Virus record (IMG/VR): IMGVR_UViG_3300008954_002403
Span: 1-20,260 of that record
DNA from: a virus
Length of the DNA stretch: 20,260 nt
Reading direction: 5' to 3' (one strand)
In this document: positions 6,690 to 13,862 of the stretch, in pieces
Layout: each line of letters opens with the position of its first letter
How positions within the stretch are numbered: the stretch's first letter is position 1
The notes under the pieces: generated by a model
The model's database searches: none
What the model was told of the DNA's origin: nothing
What the model saw: only the letters and a program-made list of their open reading frames with translations
Translations under genes and position numbers: made by a program

Positions 6690-7870
6690 AAATCCCCATG
6701 GTTTCCAACCATCCTATCCCTACTACAAGATCCGCCCGGACACGGACGCCACATCCAATCAGGCGCACCCGTGGGTCGCACTTGAGGCAGAACTACGTTG
6801 CTATTTGGCGGCCCTCCTTCTCGCGTATCAGAGCAATGTTTACATATGCTTAATCCGTACCTTATATTCCTAGCAAAAATCTCTGACCCAAAATTTCCAG
6901 GAAGGGTGCAGATATCCCAAGGATTACCCCTTCCCGATAGGCTCCCACCCCCCGTACACGTTGTACGCATTATCTTGTTGTTTTCTTGAAAGCAGTCCAT
7001 TGTTTCAGGAGTAGTCACTCGTATGTCATTTGTATTATTGCCCTTACCCAAGCATCCAGCGTCGTTGCGCAACCAACACTTCCTGTGTTCCCACCACCAA
7101 ACATTAAACAGTTGGTCGTGCGTACAGAGGCAACGCTCGCCCTCAGGGTCGCCAGACGATGCCCCTGCTCTTACGCAACTTCCAAAATCAGCTAACCACT
7201 TAGTGGCATAATGCTCGTCTAATTTTTTAAGATAATCCTCAAGAGAGTCGCAATCATTACCGCAGACCTCTTCTGACAGTGCGCACAAGTCCGGCCCGTC
7301 ACCCTTCAATACTACGCAATTTTTACATTCTCCATCGCATCCTCCACTACAAGCCTCTTCACAATTTCGACATTTTGAAGCGCAATTCTCATGGTGTCCT
7401 CCAGATTCCTGACAACATATCTGAGCATTTACACATCTTTTTGCTTGGTTCTCTTTTTGGCATTCGCATAGTTGTTTTGATTGTTCGCATAGCTTGACCA
7501 TGTTGTGTACTGGGCTTGTTTCACGCAAAACTTGCCCTACGCACTGCTCCATATTTTGCTCGTACGAGTTTCCCCCGTCACTATCCCCGTCGTTATCCCC
7601 TATAGAGTCTAAACAGTCCTCAATACAGTCCGTGCATTGCCTGCTTTCACATGGCTCGCATGTGTCCCCACTACAGGAAGTATCATCACCTCGGTAGCTC
7701 CCATGCCTATTGCCGCAATCCTCCTCTGTCCTAATCGAACATATAGTTCCTATACAGCAGGCTCCTGTAGGATCCTCGTCATCATATCCATCATAATCAT
7801 CATAATCATCAATAGCCGCTTTAGCTAAAGTTTTTTGTAATGCATTTCTTAAAATATGATGATAATCCAT
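6686..7870 (-). CDS. Large Cys-rich protein with leader, Asp-Tyr repeat and GACC module (39 cysteines)
   Basis: This 394-residue protein has 39 cysteines. The start at 7870 has AGGAATT nine bases away. The leader MDYHHILRNALQKTLAK and the following Asp-Tyr-Gly repeat (about 21-31) closely match the gene downstream, so the two share a duplicated N-terminus. One GACC module follows (about 36-71: GACCIGTICS ... YRGDDTSC). Next comes a helical, Cys-dense middle part (about 72-200) with CxxC and CxxxC spacings (CTDCIEDC, CRNCEEACSGGCDGEC). The rest is richer in Trp, Gly and Pro. No catalytic motif or signal peptide is seen. The dense CxxC middle could bind metal or form a disulfide rod. The function is unknown. 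Confidence 0.82.
   Translation of the reverse strand: MDYHHILRNALQKTLAKAAIDDYDDYDGYDDEDPTGACCIGTICSIRTEEDCGNRHGSYRGDDTSCSGDTCEPCESRQCTDCIEDCLDSIGDNDGDSDGGNSYEQNMEQCVGQVLRETSPVHNMVKLCEQSKQLCECQKENQAKRCVNAQICCQESGGHHENCASKCRNCEEACSGGCDGECKNCVVLKGDGPDLCALSEEVCGNDCDSLEDYLKKLDEHYATKWLADFGSCVRAGASSGDPEGERCLCTHDQLFNVWWWEHRKCWLRNDAGCLGKGNNTNDIRVTTPETMDCFQENNKIMRTTCTGGGSLSGRGNPWDICTLPGNFGSEIFARNIRYGLSICKHCSDTREGGPPNSNVVLPQVRPTGAPDWMWRPCPGGSCSRDRMVGNHGDL
7779..7810. repeat. Second ATCATA-type microsatellite (Asp-Tyr repeat)
   Basis: TCATCATATCCATCATAATCATCATAATCATC-like units encode the acidic D-D-Y-D-D-Y-D-G-Y repeat after the leader of the protein at 6686-7870. It is homologous in position and composition to the tract at 6589-6623. 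Confidence 0.7.
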
Positions 7871-7873
7871 TTT

Positions 7874-8368
7874 TTAATTCCTAAATAACGAAGGCCACCC
7901 AATACACCGGTCGTTTCCGCCAGGTCCATAATTACAACCGTCAGGTCTCCAGTTTTCAAGTGGATTAGTACATTCTGTTATATAACCCTGCGAACAGTTT
8001 CCATCTGAACAACAAGAGCCTATTGTGCAACATTTATCATGGTGGCAACAGCACTCCTGCGAAACGTGTGGAGATGATCCAGGCGCTACGCACTGTCCTC
8101 CCGGTAAATCTGGAGAACCAGGGGCGCCGCATCCGCACTGGTATTGAGAAAGTGCGTGTTTTTCTTTGCGCCATTTGGATCCATACCGACCACTACAAAC
8201 AGACTGGGTAGTCCAATCATAATTTATAAGGCATTCCTGTGGTTCTATGGTATGTATGTTTTTTTGATGACCAGAGGGAATATTTTCAATTCTCCAACTG
8301 CAACATCCATAAGGCTCTTGTTGAGCTACAGTTAACGATTTTAATATTCTATTGAGTTTACTTTCCAT
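7874..8368 (-). CDS. Cys-rich protein with leader, CCC/CC clusters
   Basis: This 164-residue protein has 18 cysteines and starts at an ATG with AAAGGAA six bases upstream. The leader MESKLNRILKSLTVAQQ has L5, I8, L9 and L12 on one face and the shared Ala-Gln. The body begins YGCCSW. Its C-terminal half carries consecutive clusters (ECCCHHDKCC, then GSCCSDGNC) that resemble a reduced G-x-CC module with added histidines. The His-His between Cys clusters makes metal binding plausible. It is the first cysteine-rich gene after the beta-rich structural genes on this strand. No known family is recognised. Confidence 0.78.
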   Translation of the reverse strand: MESKLNRILKSLTVAQQEPYGCCSWRIENIPSGHQKNIHTIEPQECLINYDWTTQSVCSGRYGSKWRKEKHALSQYQCGCGAPGSPDLPGGQCVAPGSSPHVSQECCCHHDKCCTIGSCCSDGNCSQGYITECTNPLENWRPDGCNYGPGGNDRCIGWPSLFRN

Positions 8369-8382
8369 TAAAAATTCCTTTA

Positions 8383-8739
8383 TTATGATAGAGTCGTTGC
8401 GCTCGTAACAGTAATAGTCCCTGTAGTTATAGTGCCAATATTGCTGTTAGCGTCTTTTATTCGCGTTTCGTGATAATACTCGCCAGGACTCAGTGTCGCG
8501 CTGCTAGTAGCGTCAACAGTTATAGCCAACAGACCCAATGCGGGCGTAGCATTTGTTATTCCACTGCCTAATGTTTTTGTTACCAATGCAGTTGTGGAGT
8601 TAGGGTAGCTTTTTATAACAAACTGCGCCTTTAGCAATCCAGTCGTATTTACCACATCCCCATCTGTATCTTTAACAGTCAAGGATATAACCTTGGTATC
8701 ACCTATATGCATCGAAAAGTCTTGATTTATTGCCGTCAT
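8383..8739 (-). CDS. Ig-like beta-domain tail/baseplate-type protein
   Basis: This 118-residue all-beta protein has no cysteine. The sequence pattern is that of small phage tail or baseplate proteins, including the N-terminal domain of BppU-like proteins: an early D-x-K-V-I-x-L-T-V strand, D-x-D-G-D-V-V-N-T-T-G, an alternating central part and SPGEYYHETRIKDANSNIGTI with the typical G-x-Y-x-H-E and final G-T-I-T-V strand. Such domains commonly sit at the attachment end of receptor-binding or fibre complexes. The ribosome site AAGGAT lies upstream. The match is by pattern, so the exact role in the virion is inferred. Confidence 0.65.
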   Translation of the reverse strand: MTAINQDFSMHIGDTKVISLTVKDTDGDVVNTTGLLKAQFVIKSYPNSTTALVTKTLGSGITNATPALGLLAITVDATSSATLSPGEYYHETRIKDANSNIGTITTGTITVTSATTLS

Positions 8740-8768
8740 TGTTGAAATATCCTTAAAAAATAATACAC

Positions 8769-10079
8769 CTAACTAAGCCTAATTACAGGATTCATTTCCA
8801 GCTTGGCTCGTGGGCCGCCAACTTCTGTAGTCACAGGCGCCCCCAATCCGATAGCGCATATAGATGCGTCAAAAACTCTTCCTATATCCGAATAGGTCTT
8901 AACCTTCATTGTTATCTTTTTGGGTCCTGAAACTGAAGACGAATCCTTTATTCCAGCAAACCCTATTGGATTCTTCTCATTATTGGCTCCCGACACAAAA
9001 ATAGATTCATCTGAAAAACTATCGATAAAATCGGTCTCTAAAGAAGGGTCAGACCAAGTTATATTCATCCAACACCTTTCGTCTGAACCAGTAGTTCCAT
9101 TTGGATTAAATCCCCCATAAGTTAGTATTAACGTTTTGCCGGTAGCAAATGCACTAGCAGCAGCGGTTAACGCATCATCTTGAGGAGGAGTATAGTTGGA
9201 CAGACTTGCCACATTATCAAAGTCTCCAAGAGACAAAAGTTCTGTTGAGCTAGATGACTGGTAATAAGCAGTATGTTGTGTAGAGGCTAGCCTAAGCGCA
9301 AAAACCTTAGCTTGTTTACATGTATTATTGGTCTCTCGTATACTAGAGTCCTTGGTTTTCAAAGAAAGTCTTTTGTATCCCCCGTCAGCAGTCGTTCCAC
9401 CCAAATGAGCTGGATATCCCAAAAACGGAACACTAATAACTCTTTGCATATAGTTTGTTTTATAAGCTCCGGTTCCATTTGACGACTGTATTATTTCTGG
9501 AAATGACTCTATTCCCCTATACTCTAGTTTCTGATATAAACTTACCGAAGTACTATTAATACTAAATTGAGCAGCAGACAATACCAACCAATCCCCAGCC
9601 GTGTGTTTGGTGGCTGGTATATTTATATAGGCCATTTCCTGATAGCTATTCGTATTAACGGTATCCAAAGAGTTTTCAGTGAAGATATAATCCGAACCCG
9701 CAACCAAATTTTGAAGATCCAGACATGAAATTGTTGCTGTTTTTACTGATATTGGATGCCCCGATAAAGCCAGGGCCTGTATCTTTATGGTTTTTCCAGA
9801 CGCCCCAGGCTCAACCATCGTAAAATAACTATATCTAGTTTCATGGGTGCTACTCCTTGAGGTTTCAGAGAACAAAGATCCTGCCAATTCTACCCCGTCA
9901 AACAAGGTCCTAATTTTCGCCACCTCATTTATATCGGTTCCAAATTGCACATTAACTATGACTAGGTATTTCCCCCCAGAAGACAATGCAGACGTTTCAG
10001 CGACGTCTTCATAAACGTCATAAGAAGAACTCGTCCAATCAGCCGTAATCTCTTTATATATACTATTTATATTTGGCAC
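8769..10079 (-). CDS. Three-repeat beta-rich virion protein, possible fibre or receptor-binding protein
   Basis: This 436-residue protein starts with GTG at 10079, one base after the previous stop, with GGAC eight bases upstream. Three diverged copies of a domain of about 110-125 residues can be seen, at about 15-120, 145-265 and 290-413. Each begins with a G-x-W/T-L-V-L/I strand (GGKYLVIVNVQF, AGDWLVLSAAQF, TGKTLILTYGGF). Each ends with a K-x-I/L-x-x-K/Q strand followed by a final A-x-x-x-A-x-x-L strand (VFALRL, ICAIGL). Cysteine is scarce (four), unlike the leader proteins. Composition rich in Ser, Thr and Gly and a beta pattern are typical of tail fibres or capsid decoration. No database family is assigned and the virion position is inferred from neighbours. 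Confidence 0.7.
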   Translation of the reverse strand: MPNINSIYKEITADWTSSSYDVYEDVAETSALSSGGKYLVIVNVQFGTDINEVAKIRTLFDGVELAGSLFSETSRSSTHETRYSYFTMVEPGASGKTIKIQALALSGHPISVKTATISCLDLQNLVAGSDYIFTENSLDTVNTNSYQEMAYINIPATKHTAGDWLVLSAAQFSINSTSVSLYQKLEYRGIESFPEIIQSSNGTGAYKTNYMQRVISVPFLGYPAHLGGTTADGGYKRLSLKTKDSSIRETNNTCKQAKVFALRLASTQHTAYYQSSSSTELLSLGDFDNVASLSNYTPPQDDALTAAASAFATGKTLILTYGGFNPNGTTGSDERCWMNITWSDPSLETDFIDSFSDESIFVSGANNEKNPIGFAGIKDSSSVSGPKKITMKVKTYSDIGRVFDASICAIGLGAPVTTEVGGPRAKLEMNPVIRLS

Positions 10080-10080
10080 A

Positions 10081-10737
10081 TTAAACGTCCATATATCCCT
10101 GCACAGTTACTAAAATACTTTGAGTCGCAGTTCCTAGGCTCGCCTTAATGGCTTGTCCAGTACCGCACACTATTGGCGTAGGCAAAGACATCGCAATACC
10201 TCCGCCGGATTCAGCCACATAGGCATTAAATACGTTAGTAGAATCAGAAAACAGGGAAAATATGGTGCCAGTAGAGCTGGTATTAGATGCGCTTAGTGAG
10301 GTTATATAATATCTATTAGAGGTGGGCGATGGGGCCGTTTTTACGGAAGCTGCCGAATCACTAGAAATAGTACCCAACGCATTAAACATTCTGTCTGGCT
10401 CTGAATGCGGATGCCTAGGAACAACAAACAGGTAGCCGCTAACGTTTTGCTGTAAAGCCAATAGACTGCCGTCGGATTTCTCGCCCAGAGCCGCTGATCC
10501 TATTATTGTTCCCGTACTTGGAGTAGCGCCTTCAGTATACTGTACGCCACTGGGGAATAGCCCGCTTACTGAAATAGTCCCCGTTGCCCCAACCAATCCG
10601 CTGGTTATTACCAGATTTCCGGAAACTGCAGTAGTGCCATCCACATAATGGTGGGGGGTATGCCAAGAATTTCCTGAGTCATATGTTGTTTTTAGACTAT
10701 TATTTGAATTATTACCATCTTTTACTACAATTGCCAT
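10081..10737 (-). CDS. Beta-rich phage structural protein, fibre or decoration type
   Basis: This 218-residue protein is rich in Ser, Gly, Thr and Val. It has a short N-terminal segment (MAIVVKDGNNSNNSLKTTYD) followed by a Gly/Thr-rich spacer and a final domain with repeated short strands (NRYYITSLSASNTSSTGTIF ... SILVTVQGY). Only one cysteine is present. The ATG is preceded by AGGA seven bases away and by the previous stop after one base. This composition, and the linking of short N-terminal segment, spacer and C-terminal beta domain, is common in phage capsid-decoration and fibre proteins. The specific function is not shown by the sequence. Confidence 0.6.
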   Translation of the reverse strand: MAIVVKDGNNSNNSLKTTYDSGNSWHTPHHYVDGTTAVSGNLVITSGLVGATGTISVSGLFPSGVQYTEGATPSTGTIIGSAALGEKSDGSLLALQQNVSGYLFVVPRHPHSEPDRMFNALGTISSDSAASVKTAPSPTSNRYYITSLSASNTSSTGTIFSLFSDSTNVFNAYVAESGGGIAMSLPTPIVCGTGQAIKASLGTATQSILVTVQGYMDV

Positions 10738-10738
10738 T

Positions 10739-11071
10739 TTATAATCCTATCGTTACTATGTGTGCAGAGCTGCAAGTTTGACTAAATATCAGAGTACCGC
10801 AGTGGTCCTCTTCAGATGATGCAGCGTCTGGAATACACGAAAAATCAGAAACCAATGTCTCTTGATATTTAAATACACCTGATACGCTTACTCCCGAAGC
10901 ATAAGTTGACGTTAAAGACTCCACCCTTCTGAAAATTGCAGAAAAGGGAGACAGAATACTGTTCCCGAATATATCGGTATCGGTTTGTTTTGGGCTAGAA
11001 ACAGCAAATACAGAATCCAATGACCTGCTTGGTTCAAAAAAGCCGCTTATACTGCATGACGAATGGGCCAT
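10739..11071 (-). CDS. Small beta-type phage protein of unknown function
   Basis: This 110-residue protein is rich in Ser and has five cysteines (ATG at 11071, GGGTG upstream, stop one base before the next ATG). Segments such as SGFFEPSRSLDSVFAVSS and SLTSTYASGVSVSGVFKYQ suggest beta strands, and the C-terminus has a Cys-x-Thr-Leu-Ile-Phe strand. It lies first among the beta-rich structural genes and just after the small HTH gene. It does not carry the amphipathic leader. It is not recognised as a known family. Compact operon context and ribosome spacing support it as a real gene. Confidence 0.6.
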   Translation of the reverse strand: MAHSSCSISGFFEPSRSLDSVFAVSSPKQTDTDIFGNSILSPFSAIFRRVESLTSTYASGVSVSGVFKYQETLVSDFSCIPDAASSEEDHCGTLIFSQTCSSAHIVTIGL

Positions 11072-11098
11072 ACAGATTTATACACCCAAAAACCAGCT

Positions 11099-11299
11099 CT
11101 AACTAGTTTCCCTTAGAGCGACTACACCACGGCCAGATTTTTTAACCAAACCCAGCCTTCTTCGCATTTCCCTAACCGCCTTCAGCGATTTTCTCAAGGT
11201 GCTAGCCATTTCCTCGTCCTTCATTGTTCCCGAGTTTGTCCTCAGGAAAGACTTCTCCATTTCGGTCCATCTTGACTTTTTTCTTACTGATCTGTTCAT
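11099..11299 (-). CDS. Small helix-turn-helix DNA-binding protein
   Basis: This 66-residue basic protein has a three-helix DNA-binding pattern: RWTEMEKSFLRTN, MKDEEMASTLRKS, KAVREMRRRLGL. The Trp near the start and the D-E-E-M/I-A...L.KS...V...R.RLGL string are typical of phage Myb/HTH-like small proteins. The same string aligns without gaps with the first 45 residues of the protein at 11972-12814. It is the first gene after the divergent control region, the usual place for a transcription regulator of that region, which is an inference. AAAGG lies eight bases before the ATG. Confidence 0.7.
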   Translation of the reverse strand: MNRSVRKKSRWTEMEKSFLRTNSGTMKDEEMASTLRKSLKAVREMRRRLGLVKKSGRGVVALRETS

Positions 11300-11358
11300 T
11301 TTTTATACCTTTACTAGGGTTACTGCTATAATTATAGGAATTTATTAAGGATTTTTGA
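11300..11358. promoter_or_regulatory. Divergent control region with TATAATTATA palindrome
   Basis: This 59-base gap separates the minus-strand block from the right plus-strand block. CTATAATTATAG (11326-11337) is a perfect 12-base palindrome, so TATAAT is presented on both strands: a -10 hexamer in each direction about 27 bases from each ATG. No TTGACA-type -35 box is clear in either direction. AAGGAT is the ribosome site for the gene at 11359, and AAAGG for the gene ending at 11299. It is probably a bidirectional promoter or operator for the flanking HTH or sigma-like proteins. Confidence 0.5.
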
Positions 11359-11967
11359 ATGGCACAAGAAGAGAATTCCGAAAAAACACTTTCGGAAAGT
11401 TTAGATTATATCAACAGTTTTTCGAAAGATCAGATAACCGAGGAGGAGTTATTATCAGTAATTTCTAAAATAGCTACAATACATAGAAATAAAACGTTTT
11501 CTTATTTTTCAGAGGAGGATATAGAGGGCCAAGTTGTGTTAATTTGCTTACAGCAACTAAAGTATTATGAACCTTCAAAAGCAGCTGGAGATACATCTCT
11601 CAACTCTATTGAAAGGTGGTTAAATAGGGTAACCAAAAATAGGCTAGCCAACTACTATAGAGACAATTACAGCTCCGTAAATCAAAGCCACCGGCAAACT
11701 AGGATAAATCTAAACAACTGTATAGATATTGATGTAGTGGACCCCGCGAACAATTCAACCAAAAAACAATCTCCCGACCTAGACCCCTCCTACCAGGGTA
11801 GATTTAATGAGTTTAAAAATTTTGTGGAATCTAAACTAAGCGAAGATTTGCTAGATATATATCATGCGTGCATTGAAGAAGAGAACGTTTCATCCTATTA
11901 TAAGTCAAAGCTGAACCAAGAAATAAGCAAAATACTAGAAGAATGGGAAGAATTAAATAAAGAGTAA
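11359..11967 (+). CDS. Sigma-70 region 2-like protein, candidate phage late sigma factor
   Basis: This 202-residue protein has, at about residues 45-104, a string resembling sigma region 2: an early aromatic patch (SYFSEEDIEGQ), a helix with a repeated LxxLxxY (ICLQQLKYYEPSK) and the end ERWLNRVTKNRLANYYRD. The NRL-N-Y-RD end resembles the DNA-melting part of region 2 (R-N-x-L-N-x-x-R-D). There is no clear region 4 helix-turn-helix; the C-terminal 60 residues are acidic and helical. T4 gp55-type late sigma factors also lack a usual region 4. The gene sits at the head of the plus-strand block next to the control region, as expected for a transcription switch. Another helical DNA-binding protein is possible. 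The call is inference. Confidence 0.5.
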   Translation: MAQEENSEKTLSESLDYINSFSKDQITEEELLSVISKIATIHRNKTFSYFSEEDIEGQVVLICLQQLKYYEPSKAAGDTSLNSIERWLNRVTKNRLANYYRDNYSSVNQSHRQTRINLNNCIDIDVVDPANNSTKKQSPDLDPSYQGRFNEFKNFVESKLSEDLLDIYHACIEEENVSSYYKSKLNQEISKILEEWEELNKE

Positions 11968-11971
11968 TACC

Positions 11972-12814
11972 ATGCCCAAGAGACTAACAGATGCTGATAA
12001 AGATTATATTTTATATAATTATAAGACCATGACGGATAAGGAGATGTCGGAAATTCTTAAGTGTTCTACTAGAACCATAGAAAGGCATAGAAGTTCTTCA
12101 GGCTTAATAAAAAAACACAGAAAAGAACACGTCTCCGAATCCCCCGTGGGCCTAAAGAGCGATGTCGACAAAAGAGAATTTTATAAGAATCAATTCATTC
12201 TTAGCCACCGAGGAAGAAAGCTAAAGGGGCAGGTTTCTAACCGAGAGTGGCCCAATGTGGTTAGCGAATGGTGTGAGTATCATGTACAGCTTGATGATAT
12301 TACGTATACCGAACAAAACACTATCGAACAGATTATAATAATAAAATTGAGAATGGACAGGAACCAAACTGATTATAAAGACGCGTCCGCCTTACGTGAT
12401 TCGCTAATGGATGATATTGGCATGGATGATATTAAAGATTTAGATTTAACCAATCCAGACGAAGCGGCAATATACGAAAAAATATACTCGGCCTCTATTA
12501 AAATGAGCGACTTAAATAAAGAATACAGGGATATGTTGGACAAGTCAACAAAATTACAAGAAACCTTGAATGTAACGAGAAAACAAAGAGAAGAAAAAGG
12601 CAGAGTGGGCGCAGATACTTTTTTTGATCTTTGTAGAAAACTAGAATCCCAGAAGGCTCGCGATGAAGAGGGCAGAATGGCGGAGCTGTTAAGAATGGCT
12701 ACGGAGAAAAATTCAGGAAACTTACGAGAAGCCATAGAATATATGGATGGAGAAATAGCGCCTCAGCTTTTAGATGAAGAAACTATCAATTTAATGGAGA
12801 AAAAAAATGAATAA
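11972..12814 (+). CDS. HTH plus coiled-coil protein, possible small terminase subunit
   Basis: This 280-residue protein opens with a helix-turn-helix (about residues 3-48: DADKDYILYNY, MTDKEMSEIL, RTIERHRSSSGLIKK), closely related to the small HTH protein encoded at 11099-11299. It continues with a Tyr/Trp-containing region (REFYKNQFILS, REWPNVVSEW). The rest is a long charged helical or coiled-coil stretch (about 150-230: MSDLNKEYRDMLDKS, VTRKQREEKGR). This order of N-terminal DNA binding and central oligomerising helices fits small terminase subunits, and the large terminase lies downstream in the same block, but dehydratase and nuclease genes separate them. No specific small-terminase motif is certain. 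It overlaps the next gene by eight bases. Confidence 0.5.
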   Translation: MPKRLTDADKDYILYNYKTMTDKEMSEILKCSTRTIERHRSSSGLIKKHRKEHVSESPVGLKSDVDKREFYKNQFILSHRGRKLKGQVSNREWPNVVSEWCEYHVQLDDITYTEQNTIEQIIIIKLRMDRNQTDYKDASALRDSLMDDIGMDDIKDLDLTNPDEAAIYEKIYSASIKMSDLNKEYRDMLDKSTKLQETLNVTRKQREEKGRVGADTFFDLCRKLESQKARDEEGRMAELLRMATEKNSGNLREAIEYMDGEIAPQLLDEETINLMEKKNE

Positions 12815-13793
12815 AAAAGCAATTGTTACAGGATGCCCAGGGCAGGACGCTTCGTATTTATGCGAGCTTTTATTAGACAAAAATTATGACGTTTACGGTG
12901 TATCCAGAAGATCCACTCGAGAGAACGATAATATGCATAATTCTGAAGGTCGCCATAACTATACGGCAGTGACCATGGATGTCACAGACGCTAGCGGTAT
13001 CGCCAATCTTATCAAAGATATTCAGCCTGATGAATATTATAATTTGGCCGCCATGTCTCATGTTGGCCAAAGCTTTAAAGAACCTAGTTCGACCCTTCTA
13101 ACAAACGGATATGCTGTGTCATGTGCGCTTGAGGGAATTAGATCTTATGCACCTAAATGCAAATTTTACCAAGCGTCTACGTCGGAACTGTATGGAAAAG
13201 TTGGGGAAGGGGAATCATTAAATGAGGACTCCCCATTTAAACCCAGAAGCCCTTACGGCGCTGCTAAACTTTACGCCCATAATATGGTGTCTGTTTATAG
13301 AGACTCATATGACTTACATGCTTCTTGTGGAATACTATTTAATCATGAAAGCGAGAGAAGAGGTCTTAACTTTGTTACTAGGAAAATCACCCATGGAGTA
13401 TCTAGGGTAAAAAGCGGGCTAGACAGGCATGTTGTCCTAGGAAACATTGACGCAATAAGAGACTGGGGTCATGCCAAAGACTATGTCCAAGGAATGTGGC
13501 TAATGCTTCAACAAGACAGGCCCGACGACTACGTTTTAGCAACAGGAAAGACGGCGTCTGTCAGAGAGGCTCTTTCCTATGTTTGTGAATTGGCAGAATT
13601 AAATATGGATGAGGTTTATAAAATAAATCCGAAATTTATGCGACCTGCCGAGGTTCCGTATTTATGCGGAGACCCGTCAAAAGCTCAGACTATTTTGGGT
13701 TGGAATCCCGATTACGACTGGAAAGACCTGTTGGCAGCCATGTATAAAAACGATTTAAAATCTGCTGGTCGGGAGGTGTATACATATAGGTAG
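12807..13793 (+). CDS. gmd: GDP-mannose 4,6-dehydratase
   Basis: The enzyme converts GDP-D-mannose to GDP-4-dehydro-6-deoxy-D-mannose, the first step to GDP-fucose, GDP-rhamnose or perosamine, using bound NADP. The 328 residues match the extended SDR fold. The Rossmann start TGCPGQDASYL is at 8-18. Catalytic Thr-Ser-Glu in ASTSELYG is at 122-128, with Tyr149 and Lys153 in YGAAK. The family signature LGNIDAIRDWGHAKDYV is at 210-226. Family length is usually 320-370, so it is intact. The Rossmann loop has Cys-Pro where Ile/Thr is usual. GGAG lies eight bases before the ATG, inside the upstream gene. In a phage it may alter host surface glycans or provide sugar for virion glycosylation. Its placing inside the packaging block is unusual. 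The stop is TAG. Confidence 0.93.
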   Translation: MNKKAIVTGCPGQDASYLCELLLDKNYDVYGVSRRSTRENDNMHNSEGRHNYTAVTMDVTDASGIANLIKDIQPDEYYNLAAMSHVGQSFKEPSSTLLTNGYAVSCALEGIRSYAPKCKFYQASTSELYGKVGEGESLNEDSPFKPRSPYGAAKLYAHNMVSVYRDSYDLHASCGILFNHESERRGLNFVTRKITHGVSRVKSGLDRHVVLGNIDAIRDWGHAKDYVQGMWLMLQQDRPDDYVLATGKTASVREALSYVCELAELNMDEVYKINPKFMRPAEVPYLCGDPSKAQTILGWNPDYDWKDLLAAMYKNDLKSAGREVYTYR

Positions 13794-13805
13794 GAAACGC
13801 ATATT
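13792..13805 (+). promoter_or_regulatory. Possible ribosome site and ATT start for the HNH nuclease
   Basis: AGGAAA at 13792-13797 is followed five bases later by ATT at 13803. The reading frame of the HNH nuclease is open from the TAG of the dehydratase at 13791. The codons between carry HNH-typical sequence (RRTPLYHNFRKSV) upstream of the ATG at 13863, which itself has no ribosome site. An ATT start is very rare in bacteria (infC is the known example), so this needs proof. Confidence 0.35.
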
Positions 13806-13862
13806 AGAAGCCGGGACCCTCAAAGACGAACTCCTTTATACCATAATTTTCGCAAATCGGTT

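Noticed and set aside
5643-7870. Open frames of 60-140 codons on the strand opposite the cysteine-rich genes (for example 6006-6251, 6248-6562, 7279-7497)
   Set aside because: They follow from low stop frequency opposite Cys/Asp-rich codons. They have no ribosome sites and no domain, and they overlap strongly supported genes completely.
13791-13793. Recoding of TAG as glutamine in this phage
   Set aside because: TAG ends several genes that fit well (for example at 4909, 3732, 8769, 19666 and 20088), and no gene needs TAG read through, so the standard code stands.
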